From contig NZ_LNDC01000131.1 in NCBI RefSeq assembly GCF_001870905.1, positions 1 through 64,000 on the forward strand: a stretch of DNA of 64,000 nt, given 5' to 3'. Origin of the DNA: Geitlerinema sp. PCC 9228 (lineage in GTDB: Bacteria > Cyanobacteriota > Cyanobacteriia > Cyanobacteriales > PCC-9228). Below are positions 56,064 through 64,000 of the stretch, piece after piece. Under the pieces are notes generated by a model. That model saw only the letters and a program-made list of their open reading frames with translations, was not told the origin of the DNA and did not search any database. The translations under genes were made by a program, and so were the position numbers. Each line of letters begins with the position of its first letter. The stretch's first letter is position 1.

Positions 56064-57380
56064 ATGGCTAAAACATATACGGCTCAAATTAATCGGTTGC
56101 CAGATGACGCTGAACTCAGCGCAGCATTAGAGTACCTGTGCAGAGAATCCAACAAGCTCTATAACTGCACGACGTATCTCGCTCGCCAGCTTTATTTTAA
56201 GGCGGGCAAGTTCTCTAATGGTCGGTGGCTGTCTACCCAGATGAAGCGCAACCCCCACATGAAAGCGTTGTATACCAGTGCAGCGCAACAGACCTGTATT
56301 AGCGTTGGCGAAGCATTTAAGGGGTTCAAGGAACTTCTAGATTTGTGGGATCGGGGAGAGCTGGAGAAAAAGCCAAAGGTACCCAATTACCGCAAGTCTG
56401 ACGGACTGTTTCAGATCTCGTACCCCAAGAAGTGGCTAAGACTTACTGCTAAAGGAGTTAGGGTGCCAATGGGAACCGCCTGTCAGGTTTGGTTTCAGCT
56501 CCCTGAAATCTTCATCCCTTTCCCAACTAACCTAGATTGGTCTGATGTTAAAGAACTTCAGATCGTCCCCCGTGCTGGTTATTTCGATGCGGTATGGATC
56601 GGCAAAGGGCAACCAGTTTCAGACTATGCGTTAGACCCTAACCGAGTGCTGTCAATTGATCATGGGCTCGATAACTGGCTGACCTGCGTTGACTCTCAAG
56701 CTGATAGCTTTATTATTGACGGCAAGCACGTTAAGGCTCTTAACCAGTGGTATAACAAGCGTGTTGCCACGATTAAAGAGGGGAAGGATAAAGACTTCTG
56801 GTGTAGTCTGCTCGACCGTATCACAGGTAAGCGTAACCGCCAAATGCGAGACGCAGTAAACAAAGCGGCTCGAACCGTTATCAACTACTGTCTTGAGAAC
56901 GGTGTAGGTACGTTGGTTTTTGGCTGGAACAAGGGTCAAAAGAACGGCTCAAATATGGGTCGAAAGAATAATCAAAAGTTTGTTCAAGTACCGACTGCTC
57001 GGCTAAAGAAGCGTATCGAACAGATGTGTGAACTCTACGGTATTGAGTTCATAGAGCAAGAGGAAAGTTGTACCTCAAGAGCCAGTGCGTTAGACCTAGA
57101 TGAGATCCCCGTTTACGGTGAAAAACCCGAAGGTTGGGAGTCATCAGGGAAGCGTGTAAAGCGTGGTCTGTATCAGTCCGCAGATGGTACTGTGGTAAAC
57201 GCGGATTGTAATGGAGCCTATAATATAGGTCGTAAAGCGCAAGTAATCGGAATGCAATGCAAACCGACTAGAGGGCAATTGACTAGCCCTAGGCGTCTGT
57301 TTCTCTGGAGTCGTCCCGTCTCTAGGGTAGCAGAAGTGCTGAAACTCGTGAAATTTACCGAGGAATCCCCGTCTCTTTAG
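56064..57380 (+). CDS. tnpB: TnpB RNA-guided nuclease homologue with altered active site
   Basis: 438 aa, of TnpB length. N-terminal helical region has the Tyr/Asn pattern (RESNKLYNCTTYLARQLYFK). RuvC-I Asp is D199 (LSIDHGLDNW) and RuvC-III Asp is D381 (NADCNGAYNIGRKA). The RuvC-II segment reads GTLVFGWNKGQ (282-292), with no Glu where most TnpB have one; candidate replacements are E331, E333 or E334 in EQEESCTSRASALDLD. The usual CxxC...CxxC zinc ribbon between RuvC-II and RuvC-III is gone. This matches TnpB variants with rearranged catalytic sites. The stop TAG lies in the right-end hairpin. Confidence 0.88.
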   Translation: MAKTYTAQINRLPDDAELSAALEYLCRESNKLYNCTTYLARQLYFKAGKFSNGRWLSTQMKRNPHMKALYTSAAQQTCISVGEAFKGFKELLDLWDRGELEKKPKVPNYRKSDGLFQISYPKKWLRLTAKGVRVPMGTACQVWFQLPEIFIPFPTNLDWSDVKELQIVPRAGYFDAVWIGKGQPVSDYALDPNRVLSIDHGLDNWLTCVDSQADSFIIDGKHVKALNQWYNKRVATIKEGKDKDFWCSLLDRITGKRNRQMRDAVNKAARTVINYCLENGVGTLVFGWNKGQKNGSNMGRKNNQKFVQVPTARLKKRIEQMCELYGIEFIEQEESCTSRASALDLDEIPVYGEKPEGWESSGKRVKRGLYQSADGTVVNADCNGAYNIGRKAQVIGMQCKPTRGQLTSPRRLFLWSRPVSRVAEVLKLVKFTEESPSL

Positions 57381-57427
57381 AGCGGGGAGTAGTCAACAAA
57401 CCACAAATAGGACTGATATTGCGTGGG

Positions 57428-57787
57428 ATGATGGCAAAACTGACAGGCAAGCGACTGGCAGGTATAGCGATGGGGATAAGTTTGTTGTTGGCGGTTTCCC
57501 CAGAAGCCAAACCCGTCACTGTGAAACCGGAAAAAATAATCATTACCGGTAGTTGCTTGTGGCAAAATTTCCTTTGTTCTCCCGCCAAGCGAACCATCGT
57601 TGTTTTGGAATTGCCAGAACCCATCCAAAACCTACAACTGCTGCCGATAGATTTGCCATCGGAAAACAGCGGTAAGATATTTCCCAGTTCTTGTATTGAT
57701 GTAGAAAAGTCCCAAATCAAACGATTTCAAAAAAAACGACGCTACGAAGTCAATGGCGAAAGTCTCGCTGACCTTTGCTTTCCATAA
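57428..57787 (+). pseudogene. 5' part of a split membrane-protein gene
   Basis: 119 codons from ATG 57428. Signal peptide (KRLAGIAMGISLLLAVSPEA) and the start of an Ig/beta-sandwich-like domain (PVTVKPEKIIITGSCLWQNF, TIVVLELPEPIQNL). The frame leaves the expected course at an A8 run (57729-57736) and stops at 57787. The sequence that would continue the domain is in the next frame, at 57753-58982. Skipping one A gives FQKNDATKSMAKVSLTFAFH, which is smooth. Its start lies 40 bp after the TnpB element. Confidence 0.6.
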
Positions 57788-58982
57788 TGTTGCCAGTGGT
57801 TCCTACAACGCTCAGTTGCTTTTGGTTGACGATCGCGGTAACAATATTCAAATCCCCGTTACTATCCAAGTGAAGGATAGCTGGGTGTTGCCTGTTTTGC
57901 TGTTGTTTTTGGGTGTGGTGATTGGGTATGGGTTATCTGTGTATCGCCACCAAGGTGCCAAACGTGATGCGATCGCGGTTCAAGTTGGCAACTTGCAAAC
58001 CCAGTGTAAAAACGATTCGGAACTGCCACCAGCGTTTCAAGCTGCGATCGCTCGTCACATTGTGGAAGCAGAAACGGCTTTAGGCAAACAACAGTGGGAA
58101 ACAGCCCAAAAAGCGGTAAATGCCGCACAAGCCATTTGGGATAAGTGGCGTAAATATCGAGAAGATTGGAAAGAGCAATTGCAATATGCAGAAAACAATT
58201 TACGCAGCCGCGTTCAAGAAGAAATCGACTCAGATACCAATTATCAACAAGCTATTCTTTTTTCCCTAGAGCAGGCGAAAAATATTTCTGCTTATAGAAT
58301 ACCGAATGAACTACGCGATCGCTTGGAAGAAATCCGACAGCAGTTCCAACAATACAAACGAAACAAAGACAAGATTCATGGATATGTTTCCCTTCTCAGA
58401 AATTTATCCCCAGAAGAAGAAAGAGAATGGCGCAAAAAGTTGAAAGAATTGGACACGAAGTTACAAGAGCTCTCACCCAGCGAACAGGATGCTATGAAAG
58501 AATGGCAAAATGAGTTAGATAATTTTAAACAAGAGTTAGATCGATATCTGGAAGAAAAGCAAAAGCAAGAAAACTCCAACCGAGAAATTTCACCCGATGT
58601 TAGTTCCAGAGGCAGCTACGAGAGTTCGCCAATCGAAGCCATGTTGCAACCGCCAGCCACCAATCCTTTTACCCAAAATAGCATTCAACAAGCCCGCCAA
58701 CGATTGCAGTGGTTCAACTGGATAGCCCATGCCAGTGTTATTTTTTTGATGGTGGGGGGTGGTTTTAACAAATTATACGCCGAAAAACCTACATTTGGCA
58801 GTCGAGGTATTGCCGACTATTTGGCACTTTTGGTTTGGGGATTTAGTGCAGAAGTAACCCGAGATGCTGTAGTGAAAGCAATTCGTCAAGAAGAACAGCT
58901 ACTAACAACCAAAAAACAAAATTCGGAAACCAGCGAATCCGAGCAAACAACGGAGAAAGAAAGCCAGCAACAATCGGAATAA
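57753..58982 (+). CDS. membrane protein with coiled coil (3' part of split gene)
   Basis: 409 aa if started at ATG 57753, but the true start is probably in the preceding 57428 frame. Continues the beta-domain with VSLTFAFHNVASGSYNAQLL, then one membrane helix (VLPVLLLFLGVVIGYGLSVY), a long charged coiled-coil region (about 60-290, rich in KELDTKLQELSPSEQDAMKE-like stretches), and two more hydrophobic segments (WFNWIAHASVIFLMVGGGF, GIADYLALLVWGFSAEVTRD). I do not recognise the family. The A8 run at 57729-57736 is the likely site of frameshift or slippage. Confidence 0.6.
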   Translation: MAKVSLTFAFHNVASGSYNAQLLLVDDRGNNIQIPVTIQVKDSWVLPVLLLFLGVVIGYGLSVYRHQGAKRDAIAVQVGNLQTQCKNDSELPPAFQAAIARHIVEAETALGKQQWETAQKAVNAAQAIWDKWRKYREDWKEQLQYAENNLRSRVQEEIDSDTNYQQAILFSLEQAKNISAYRIPNELRDRLEEIRQQFQQYKRNKDKIHGYVSLLRNLSPEEEREWRKKLKELDTKLQELSPSEQDAMKEWQNELDNFKQELDRYLEEKQKQENSNREISPDVSSRGSYESSPIEAMLQPPATNPFTQNSIQQARQRLQWFNWIAHASVIFLMVGGGFNKLYAEKPTFGSRGIADYLALLVWGFSAEVTRDAVVKAIRQEEQLLTTKKQNSETSESEQTTEKESQQQSE

Positions 58983-59038
58983 TCTAAAGTTTTTGCTGTC
59001 GAAAAATTCCAACAAATGCGATCGCTTCCCAAAAACCG

Positions 59039-59059
59039 TCCCCCTTGACAAGGGGGACC
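59039..59059. repeat. palindrome GTCCCCCTT-GAC-AAGGGGGAC
   Basis: Nine-base perfect stem between two convergent genes (stops at 58982 and 59068). Resembles short palindromes common between cyanobacterial genes. May terminate transcription from both sides. Confidence 0.6.
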
Positions 59060-59067
59060 ATAGGGGG

Positions 59068-59616
59068 TTAGCCTACCGAAGGTTCGGCAGCTTCAAAAGC
59101 GGCGCGAATTTTCTCCACGCGATCGCGATTTTTGCCTAAATCCGATTCGCCCAAACGGGAAGCCGAACGCACGTGAATGGTTTTATTTTCCGGGTCGTTG
59201 TAGAATTCTACATCATCCACAAATCCCATAATTTGGGTGGTAAACTCCGCGTAAAGATAATTATCTTTGGTTTCGATAATTTCAGCATTTTCTAGTTTTT
59301 CGATAATATTTTTAAGCCGATTAAACGCTTCTTCACCAGAGGATTTATAGGTGAAAGGTTCGATGGCATGGGTTTCGTCTTTGCTTTGACTGGAAACGCA
59401 ATTGGGAGAACTGGGACAAGGCGTCAATTTGCCGTTTTTTACCCCTAAATTATCCGGTCTTTCCCCAGAAAACGAGAAAATACTCGCGATCGCGCTTTCA
59501 CCGCCCAAATCGCTAGCAGCCGCTTTTGCAGCAGACATGGGACTGTAGCCCAACAGCAAGGTACCGAACACCAGCAATGCTGAAACGCAGAATCTCGTCA
59601 ATCCCGACAATTTCAT
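59068..59616 (-). CDS. DUF1499-family exported protein
   Basis: 182 aa from Met 59616. Signal peptide (CVSALLVFGTLLLGYSPMSA). The body contains LTPCPSSPNCVSSQSKDETH, KNIIEKLENAEIIETKDNYL, AEFTTQIMGFVDDVEFYNDP and HVRSASRLGESDLGKNRDRV, matching DUF1499, a family of unknown function widespread in photosynthetic bacteria and plastids. Likely in the thylakoid lumen or periplasm. The longer frame to 59679 would bury the signal peptide. Confidence 0.9.
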   Translation of the reverse strand: MKLSGLTRFCVSALLVFGTLLLGYSPMSAAKAAASDLGGESAIASIFSFSGERPDNLGVKNGKLTPCPSSPNCVSSQSKDETHAIEPFTYKSSGEEAFNRLKNIIEKLENAEIIETKDNYLYAEFTTQIMGFVDDVEFYNDPENKTIHVRSASRLGESDLGKNRDRVEKIRAAFEAAEPSVG

Positions 59617-59849
59617 AACCAAAAGTCCATAATTACCGTCGTTGGGAATATTGTAAACGTTTTTTAACATTTTGACCAACCATCTTGCCTAACGGGTCGC
59701 CAAAATTGAACCATTCCCTGTACCTCAAATAAGTGACGCTTGAAAAAGCGACTGGTGGTAATCGATGGCAATTGTCTAAAACAGTAGCAATCCGGGAGAA
59801 ATATTCTCCCGCATCGGACTTTGGTTGCAACTTAGAGAAAAAAACAATT

Positions 59850-61235
59850 ATGATAGCCCCAGTTACCGATCCCCAAGCTGCCAACGTAGCTTTAGCCCAG
59901 AATTCCGCTGTTATCAATCCCTACGCCCTAGCAGAATTGATTGCCGGTCGGCGTTTGCAGTGGAAACAAATGTCCCATCCCACCCAAGTTTTAGAAGACC
60001 TACTACAAACTCCCTACGAAGAACTGTTCGACCCGAAATTTCAAGGGCCTTTGTACGTGGGATTGCAATTGAACGAGAAGCTACAATTAGAACCAGTGCG
60101 ATCGCCCTTACTCGATTTAGAACTGCAACTCGATACCAACGATTTGGAAGATGCCCTATCTCTCGACCCCAGTCAAATTGCCAAGTTAGGGGATTTGGGA
60201 CCGCGCTTGCAAGTGGAAGATGTGGGCACCATTGAAGTCAAACGCGCGGAAATGGTGGGAGATTATTTCATGAAACTCACCATACGCAAACCAGAAAGCG
60301 ATCGCTTGCAACGGCTGTCGCGGGTTCTCTCGAAAGATATTGTCCGAGCAATCTCTCCCGACCCGCAAACCAGCAGCAAATCCAAAGAATGGACCCCACC
60401 CAACGGTACTTGGAGCGACCCCGGACGATTTTTTAACGAAGCCACCGAATTTTTTGACCCCATTCAAGGTGCCGTTGCCAACTGTTACTACATTGCTGCT
60501 CTATCTGCTGTTGCTTGGGCGAAACCGTATCAAATTGCCCATTTAACCCGCGCCACTGGATTGAGCCAGCAAAATTTTACCAATTTAATTCGTTTTTACC
60601 AACCTGATAGCAATGGTACGGTAGATAAAGAAATTGAAGTCACCGATTCTGTACCTCTCAATAGTTCTTCCGGGAATTTTATTTACGCGCGTTCCAGCGA
60701 AACTGGCGAAATCTGGCCCGCTGTTTACGAAAAAGCTTACGCCAAATACAAAACCAACACCAGTAGCGATCGCCCTGACATCACCGCCACCGCCTGGGGA
60801 GACTGCGTCCGCGCCACCGCCGAACTCACGGGTGGAAAGCGGTTCTACTACAGCACCAACAGTATGTCTGCCGACGAACTGTGGAGTTTAGTACGTGCCA
60901 ACTCCCGCAGTCGCCGTACATTTAACCCCATGACCTGCTGGACTTATTCTACCGATAGCGCTGCCGACCAAGACCTCAACTACAGCGATGCCAATATTGT
61001 CGCTTCTCACTGCTATACAGTTATGGGATGGGATTATCGCAACGAGAAAAAATACATTATCTTGCGCAACCCTTGGGGCGTCACCGAAGCCACCGTACAA
61101 ACCTTAGATAGCACTGTCTGGCTGTACGACATTAGCTGGTGGCGACCGATTAATCTCACCCTCACCGACGGCACGTTTGCCATTGAAGCTTCTGCATTCA
61201 AGAAATACTACGCTGGTATAGGGGTGGTCAAATAG
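59850..61235 (+). CDS. bacterial calpain-like cysteine protease (peptidase C2)
   Basis: 461 aa from ATG 59850; a GTG at 59733 would add 39 residues without support. The catalytic region (about 185-440) shows QGAVANCYYIAALSAVAW with Q206 and C212, ARSSETGEIWPAVYEKAYAK, H387 in ASHCYTVMGWDY and N407 in YIILRNPWG, the calpain triad with correct spacing. No EF-hand or C2-like domain follows. The N-terminal 180 residues are unknown. No signal peptide. Calcium dependence cannot be read from the sequence. Bacterial calpains are sparse and their substrates largely unknown. Confidence 0.88.
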   Translation: MIAPVTDPQAANVALAQNSAVINPYALAELIAGRRLQWKQMSHPTQVLEDLLQTPYEELFDPKFQGPLYVGLQLNEKLQLEPVRSPLLDLELQLDTNDLEDALSLDPSQIAKLGDLGPRLQVEDVGTIEVKRAEMVGDYFMKLTIRKPESDRLQRLSRVLSKDIVRAISPDPQTSSKSKEWTPPNGTWSDPGRFFNEATEFFDPIQGAVANCYYIAALSAVAWAKPYQIAHLTRATGLSQQNFTNLIRFYQPDSNGTVDKEIEVTDSVPLNSSSGNFIYARSSETGEIWPAVYEKAYAKYKTNTSSDRPDITATAWGDCVRATAELTGGKRFYYSTNSMSADELWSLVRANSRSRRTFNPMTCWTYSTDSAADQDLNYSDANIVASHCYTVMGWDYRNEKKYIILRNPWGVTEATVQTLDSTVWLYDISWWRPINLTLTDGTFAIEASAFKKYYAGIGVVK

Positions 61236-61274
61236 CATCATACCATTATTGTCTGAACAACCCTGATTGACCTG

Positions 61275-61302
61275 GTAGGGGCACAACGCGTTGCGCCCCT
61301 AC
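61275..61302. repeat. palindromic repeat GTAGGGGCACAACGCG family
   Basis: GTAGGGGCaCAACGCGTTGcGCCCCTAC is nearly fully self-complementary (40 bp after the calpain stop). It is related to the copy at 31328-31355 and shares the AACGCG core. Confidence 0.65.
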
Positions 61303-61364
61303 AACGCGTGAGCATACCTACCAAAATCCCCGATTGTTTATTGCAAACTTTTAAGGAAATGGTA

Positions 61365-61844
61365 TTACAAATGCAACCAAGCAGTTACCGCCAGTGCCAA
61401 CGCATCCGCCGCATCGTCGGGTTTGGGAATGCTATCTAGCTGCAATTCCCGCGCTACCGCATCTTGAACTTCTTCTTTTTCGGCATTGCCGTATCCCGTT
61501 AGCGTTTGCTTCACCGTACCGGGGATAAATTCAACAAAGTTCAAATTGTGTTGTGCTAAAACGAGCATAATAATTCCCCGGGCTTGAGCTACCAAAATGG
61601 TATTGCCCATGCGATAGAAAAATAATTTCTCCACCGCCACGAACTGCGGTTGGAATTGTTTCATGAGGTCGTGCAAATCTTCGTAGAGAGTTTGCAACCG
61701 TTGGGGCAGTTCCGTTTTCGCGGGGGTTTGGATAATGCCAAAATCTACGACGGTAGCGCTTTGCTTTTGGCTTTCGCTAATATCAATGGCACCAAATCCT
61801 AATGTTGCAAGTCCCGGGTCTAATCCCAAAATCCGTTTTTCCAT
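61365..61844 (-). CDS. ruvC: Holliday junction resolvase
   Basis: 159 aa. Starts [20 protein letters not shown] with the catalytic Asp; [20 protein letters not shown] has the next acidic residue, and [20 protein letters not shown] plus [16 protein letters not shown] completes the active site. RuvC cuts Holliday junctions in a RuvABC complex. The frame could extend further upstream but family N-termini fit 61844. Its stop is at 61365 and chlI starts upstream on the same strand. Confidence 0.95.
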   Translation of the reverse strand: MEKRILGLDPGLATLGFGAIDISESQKQSATVVDFGIIQTPAKTELPQRLQTLYEDLHDLMKQFQPQFVAVEKLFFYRMGNTILVAQARGIIMLVLAQHNLNFVEFIPGTVKQTLTGYGNAEKEEVQDAVARELQLDSIPKPDDAADALALAVTAWLHL

Positions 61845-61894
61845 GAACGCAACGGTACCAAATCGGAAAAATTCAGTAATTTCCCGGTGTTTTG

Positions 61895-61913
61895 GGGTGG
61901 GCATTGCCCACCC
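61895..61913. repeat. palindrome GGGTGGGCA-T-TGCCCACCC
   Basis: Perfect nine-base arms in the gap between chlI and ruvC, 9 bp from the chlI stop. A recurrent type of intergenic palindrome in cyanobacteria. Confidence 0.6.
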
Positions 61914-61921
61914 TACTACTG

Positions 61922-63040
61922 CTATTCTTCGGGCATTTCCAGACCGAATACCTGACAGAAACTTTGCTGTACCTTGTAGCCGGAGTCTACCGATTCTAAG
62001 GGGTCTTTGCGCAGGCGGTGGCGCAGACACATGGTGATGACTCGCTGGATGTCTTCCACCGTTACGTGATTGCGTCCTTCCAAAGCCGCCAAAGCCTTGG
62101 CAGCGCGGTTGGTGACAATATCGCCACGCAAGCCGTCTACGTCTAGTTCTCCGCAAACTTGGGAAATTTTGACGCGCAGGTCGTACTCAATTTCCACCTG
62201 CCCCAGTCGTTCTTGGGCATCGACAATTTGCCGCCGCAGGGTATCTTGCTGTTCTTGGTAGTGTTGCAGAAATTCCTGGGGATTTTGGTCGAATTGGGTC
62301 CGTTGTTCCACGATTTTGACCCGGAGGTTGGGGTCTCTGACCGTGCGAATTTCCGCATGCATTCCAAAACGGTCTAGTAGTTGGGGACGCAGTTCGCCTT
62401 CTTCTGGGTTGCCCGACCCCACAAGTACAAAACGCGCTGGGTGGCGAATGGAAATGCCTTCCCGTTCTACCACGTTCCAACCGGAGGCGGCGGAGTCTAG
62501 CAACACGTCTACTAGGTGGTCGTCGAGGAGGTTGACTTCGTCTACGTAGAGAATGCCCCGGTTGGCTTTGGCGAGCAAACCTGGTTCAAAAGCGCGAACG
62601 CCTTCGGATAGGGCTTTTTCAATGTCGATGGTACCGCAAACGCGGTCTTCGGTGGCCCCTAGGGGCAAATCGATCATTTGGACTTTGCGTCGGCTGACGG
62701 GTAGATGTTCCCCATTGTCCAAGCGTTCCCGGACTTCATCGCTCATGAGGTCCGTATCGTTCGGGTCGCTGTTGTAGGGGTCGTCGGCGACAATGTCTAC
62801 TTCTGGTAGCAAATCCGCTAAAGCCCGAATGGTGGTGGATTTGCCCGTACCGCGATCGCCCATAATCATGACGCCACCGATTTTTGGGTCGATTGCGTTT
62901 AGCAGTAGGGCCAGCTTCATTTCATCTTGCCCGACGATGGCTGTAAAAGGGAAAACAGCTCGTTGTCCTTTGCGGGCTACAGACACCGACTGTTCGTTGT
63001 TGTTAAGTGTTGGCGTAGCTTGTTGAGCGTTCAAACTCAC
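61922..63040 (-). CDS. chlI: magnesium chelatase ATPase subunit I
   Basis: 372 aa. [20 protein letters not shown], Walker [41 protein letters not shown], then [20 protein letters not shown] and [20 protein letters not shown] are the ChlI/BchI AAA+ pattern. It drives Mg insertion into protoporphyrin IX with ChlD and ChlH, the first step of chlorophyll synthesis. A GTG at 63040 with GGGGAG five bases upstream is preferred; a TTG four codons further upstream (63052) would place that site inside the gene. Confidence 0.97.
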   Translation of the reverse strand: MSLNAQQATPTLNNNEQSVSVARKGQRAVFPFTAIVGQDEMKLALLLNAIDPKIGGVMIMGDRGTGKSTTIRALADLLPEVDIVADDPYNSDPNDTDLMSDEVRERLDNGEHLPVSRRKVQMIDLPLGATEDRVCGTIDIEKALSEGVRAFEPGLLAKANRGILYVDEVNLLDDHLVDVLLDSAASGWNVVEREGISIRHPARFVLVGSGNPEEGELRPQLLDRFGMHAEIRTVRDPNLRVKIVEQRTQFDQNPQEFLQHYQEQQDTLRRQIVDAQERLGQVEIEYDLRVKISQVCGELDVDGLRGDIVTNRAAKALAALEGRNHVTVEDIQRVITMCLRHRLRKDPLESVDSGYKVQQSFCQVFGLEMPEE

Positions 63041-63134
63041 GGAACTCCCCAATTTTATAAACTTTTGTTGTCGCCATCCTATTGTGCCATATTCTCTGGG
63101 TGCCTACGCTAGATAATCGCCTCTGTTGGGCAAA

Positions 63135-63575
63135 TCAAGCGGTTGCCGAACAAGTCATACTTTCCATGGCACGACGGGCGGCTTCTAAATCGTAAGGAAA
63201 AGGACATTTAAGAGCCTGATAGTCCCGTTCGTGGGGTTCTCCGTGGCGCAAGACGGCGTTGACCAGCAAACAGGTTTCTGGGTTGAGATTGATGGCACCG
63301 TGGGGAACGCCTGGGGGAATTTTGACGACTTGCGGTTGTTGGTCGCTGAGGGGAATGTATTGGTACTCGCGGTTTTGCAGGGTTACCAAAACGAAGCTAC
63401 CGCGTACGACCAGCAGTTGGTCGGTTTGGAAATGGTGGACAAACAGATCGTCAATGGTATTGCCGGAGATTTCCACCAGCATGGTTTCGTTGCTGGATTG
63501 GGGTTGGTAAAACTCTGCCATGCCTCCTTTGAAGGAAGGAAGCGAACGGATTTCTATCTGCCGAGTTTGACCCAT
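63135..63575 (-). CDS. cupin-fold protein (epimerase-like)
   Basis: 146 aa. FVHHFQTDQLLVVRGSFVLV and YIPLSDQQPQVVKIPPGVPH, with the HH...Q and PHGAINLNPETC stretch, resemble cupin and dTDP-4-dehydrorhamnose 3,5-epimerase-like proteins. The classical epimerase His/Asp pair is not clear, so the enzyme activity is uncertain. Lies 94 bp upstream-side of chlI on the same strand, with a palindrome-free gap. Start at 63575 is preceded by AAAGGAGA at a good distance. Confidence 0.78.
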   Translation of the reverse strand: MGQTRQIEIRSLPSFKGGMAEFYQPQSSNETMLVEISGNTIDDLFVHHFQTDQLLVVRGSFVLVTLQNREYQYIPLSDQQPQVVKIPPGVPHGAINLNPETCLLVNAVLRHGEPHERDYQALKCPFPYDLEAARRAMESMTCSATA

Positions 63576-63709
63576 TTTGGTTGTCTCCTTTGGAAAAGCT
63601 TTCTGAGGATTTTGTAAAAAAATTTTGCTTTATTTTTAGTATAGCGAGTTTTTTATAAAAAAATGTGACGAGTCGCACAAAAAATGCACACAATATGATA
63701 TTGGGATTT

Positions 63710-64000
63710 TTATTTGCCCAAAAGACGATGCCTCCAAGCCTGCAATCCCCACGCCGCCAACCCACATCCGAGGGCGTAGTGGGGAAAATCCCACCAGGAA
63801 AAGACACCTCCTAGTAGGGTTTTGCCGGCGAAAGTAGCCCGCAGGGTTTGCAGCCAAGCAGGTTGCCACAGTTGCAAAAATTCCAAAACACTGGTAGCGA
63901 TAAAGATACCTAGGGCGATTTTGACAGGCTGAATTTGTGGAAAAAGCAATGAAATTAACAAAATCCAGAAAATTTCGTAGACGATGCCGCCAGCGTAGTT
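63710..64000 (-). CDS. DUF2809-like membrane protein, 5' end beyond window
   Basis: At least 96 codons to the right edge. Translation gives NYAGGIVYEIFWILLISLLF, then IALGIFIATSVLEFLQLWQP and FPHYALGCGLAAWGLQAWRH; several membrane helices and the WWDFPHYALG motif suggest the DUF2809 family. The N-terminal part is cut off by the window. Its stop is at 63710, 134 bp from the cupin gene start. Confidence 0.75.
   Translation of the reverse strand, partial: NYAGGIVYEIFWILLISLLFPQIQPVKIALGIFIATSVLEFLQLWQPAWLQTLRATFAGKTLLGGVFSWWDFPHYALGCGLAAWGLQAWRHRLLGK

Larger units (their letters stand above)
55965..57387 (+). mobile_element. stand-alone TnpB element with hairpin ends
   Basis: Two identical 21-base hairpins (CCCCGTCTCTTTAGAGCGGGG) lie at 55965-55985 and 57367-57387, bracketing a single tnpB gene and no tnpA. 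A second stem, GCGACTTTAGTCGC, lies in the left end near 56001-56014. The layout fits a non-autonomous IS200/IS605-superfamily element (IS1341-like). The omega RNA should overlap the tnpB 3' end and finish at the 57387 hairpin; the adjacent flank would then act as guide. Exact ends are not certain. Confidence 0.65.

Noticed and set aside
1-64000. CRISPR array or tRNA genes
   Set aside because: No regularly spaced direct repeats were found and no cloverleaf with a TTCGAATC-like arm in the gaps; read by eye only.

Overview
The window is chromosomal DNA from an oxygenic cyanobacterium. It carries psaD (photosystem I), psbV and a psbV2-like gene (photosystem II cytochromes), petG (cytochrome b6f), chlI and ycf54 (chlorophyll synthesis) and nblA (phycobilisome turnover). 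The octamer GCGATCGC (HIP1), a cyanobacterial hallmark, recurs throughout. Some neighbour pairs (psaD-trpE, pdxJ-ycf54) are ones I recall from other cyanobacteria. I cannot name the species.

Layout. 1-66 is the 3' end of a 5S rRNA gene, so an rRNA operon lies to the left. 141-17981 is one block of 13 minus-strand genes for an exported surface polysaccharide. Transcription would start with a Wzm/Wzt-type ABC exporter (17981-15617) and continue through four methyltransferases, two sulfotransferases, five glycosyltransferase genes (one with three catalytic domains) and a SPINDLY/OGT-like TPR protein. Three of these proteins share a coiled coil followed by an SKFW motif. The 3' end of the exporter ATPase gene runs through the decayed end of an IS200/IS605-type element.

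18181-33242 is mainly housekeeping: accD, psbV-psbV2, an Hpt protein, anmK, a tandem Usp protein, nblA, a PP2C phosphatase, an ABC1 kinase, an AhpD-like protein, a lipoprotein, pyrB and an ECF sigma factor. 33429-41908 holds the anti-sigma factor, rlpA, trpE, psaD, a DICT-GAF histidine kinase, pdxJ, ycf54 and a secreted protein. 41909-42797 is an AT-rich gap hiding a frameshifted IS607-type resolvase relic. 42798-55787 holds a periplasmic-binding-like protein, mfd, an Asp/Asn hydroxylase, rsmD, petG, a CytM-like cytochrome, an ABC exporter, an M48 protease and an excalibur protein.

55965-57387 is a stand-alone TnpB element flanked by identical 21-nt hairpins. Its TnpB lacks the usual RuvC-II glutamate and zinc-ribbon cysteines. 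Just behind it is a membrane-protein gene split at an A8 run. The right end carries a DUF1499 protein, a bacterial calpain, ruvC, chlI, a cupin and a DUF2809-like gene cut by the window edge.

The most promising undescribed material is the sulfated/methylated polysaccharide cluster with its shared SKFW module, the divergent TnpB element and its scattered end relics, and the psbV2 and calpain genes. No CRISPR array and no tRNA gene was seen.
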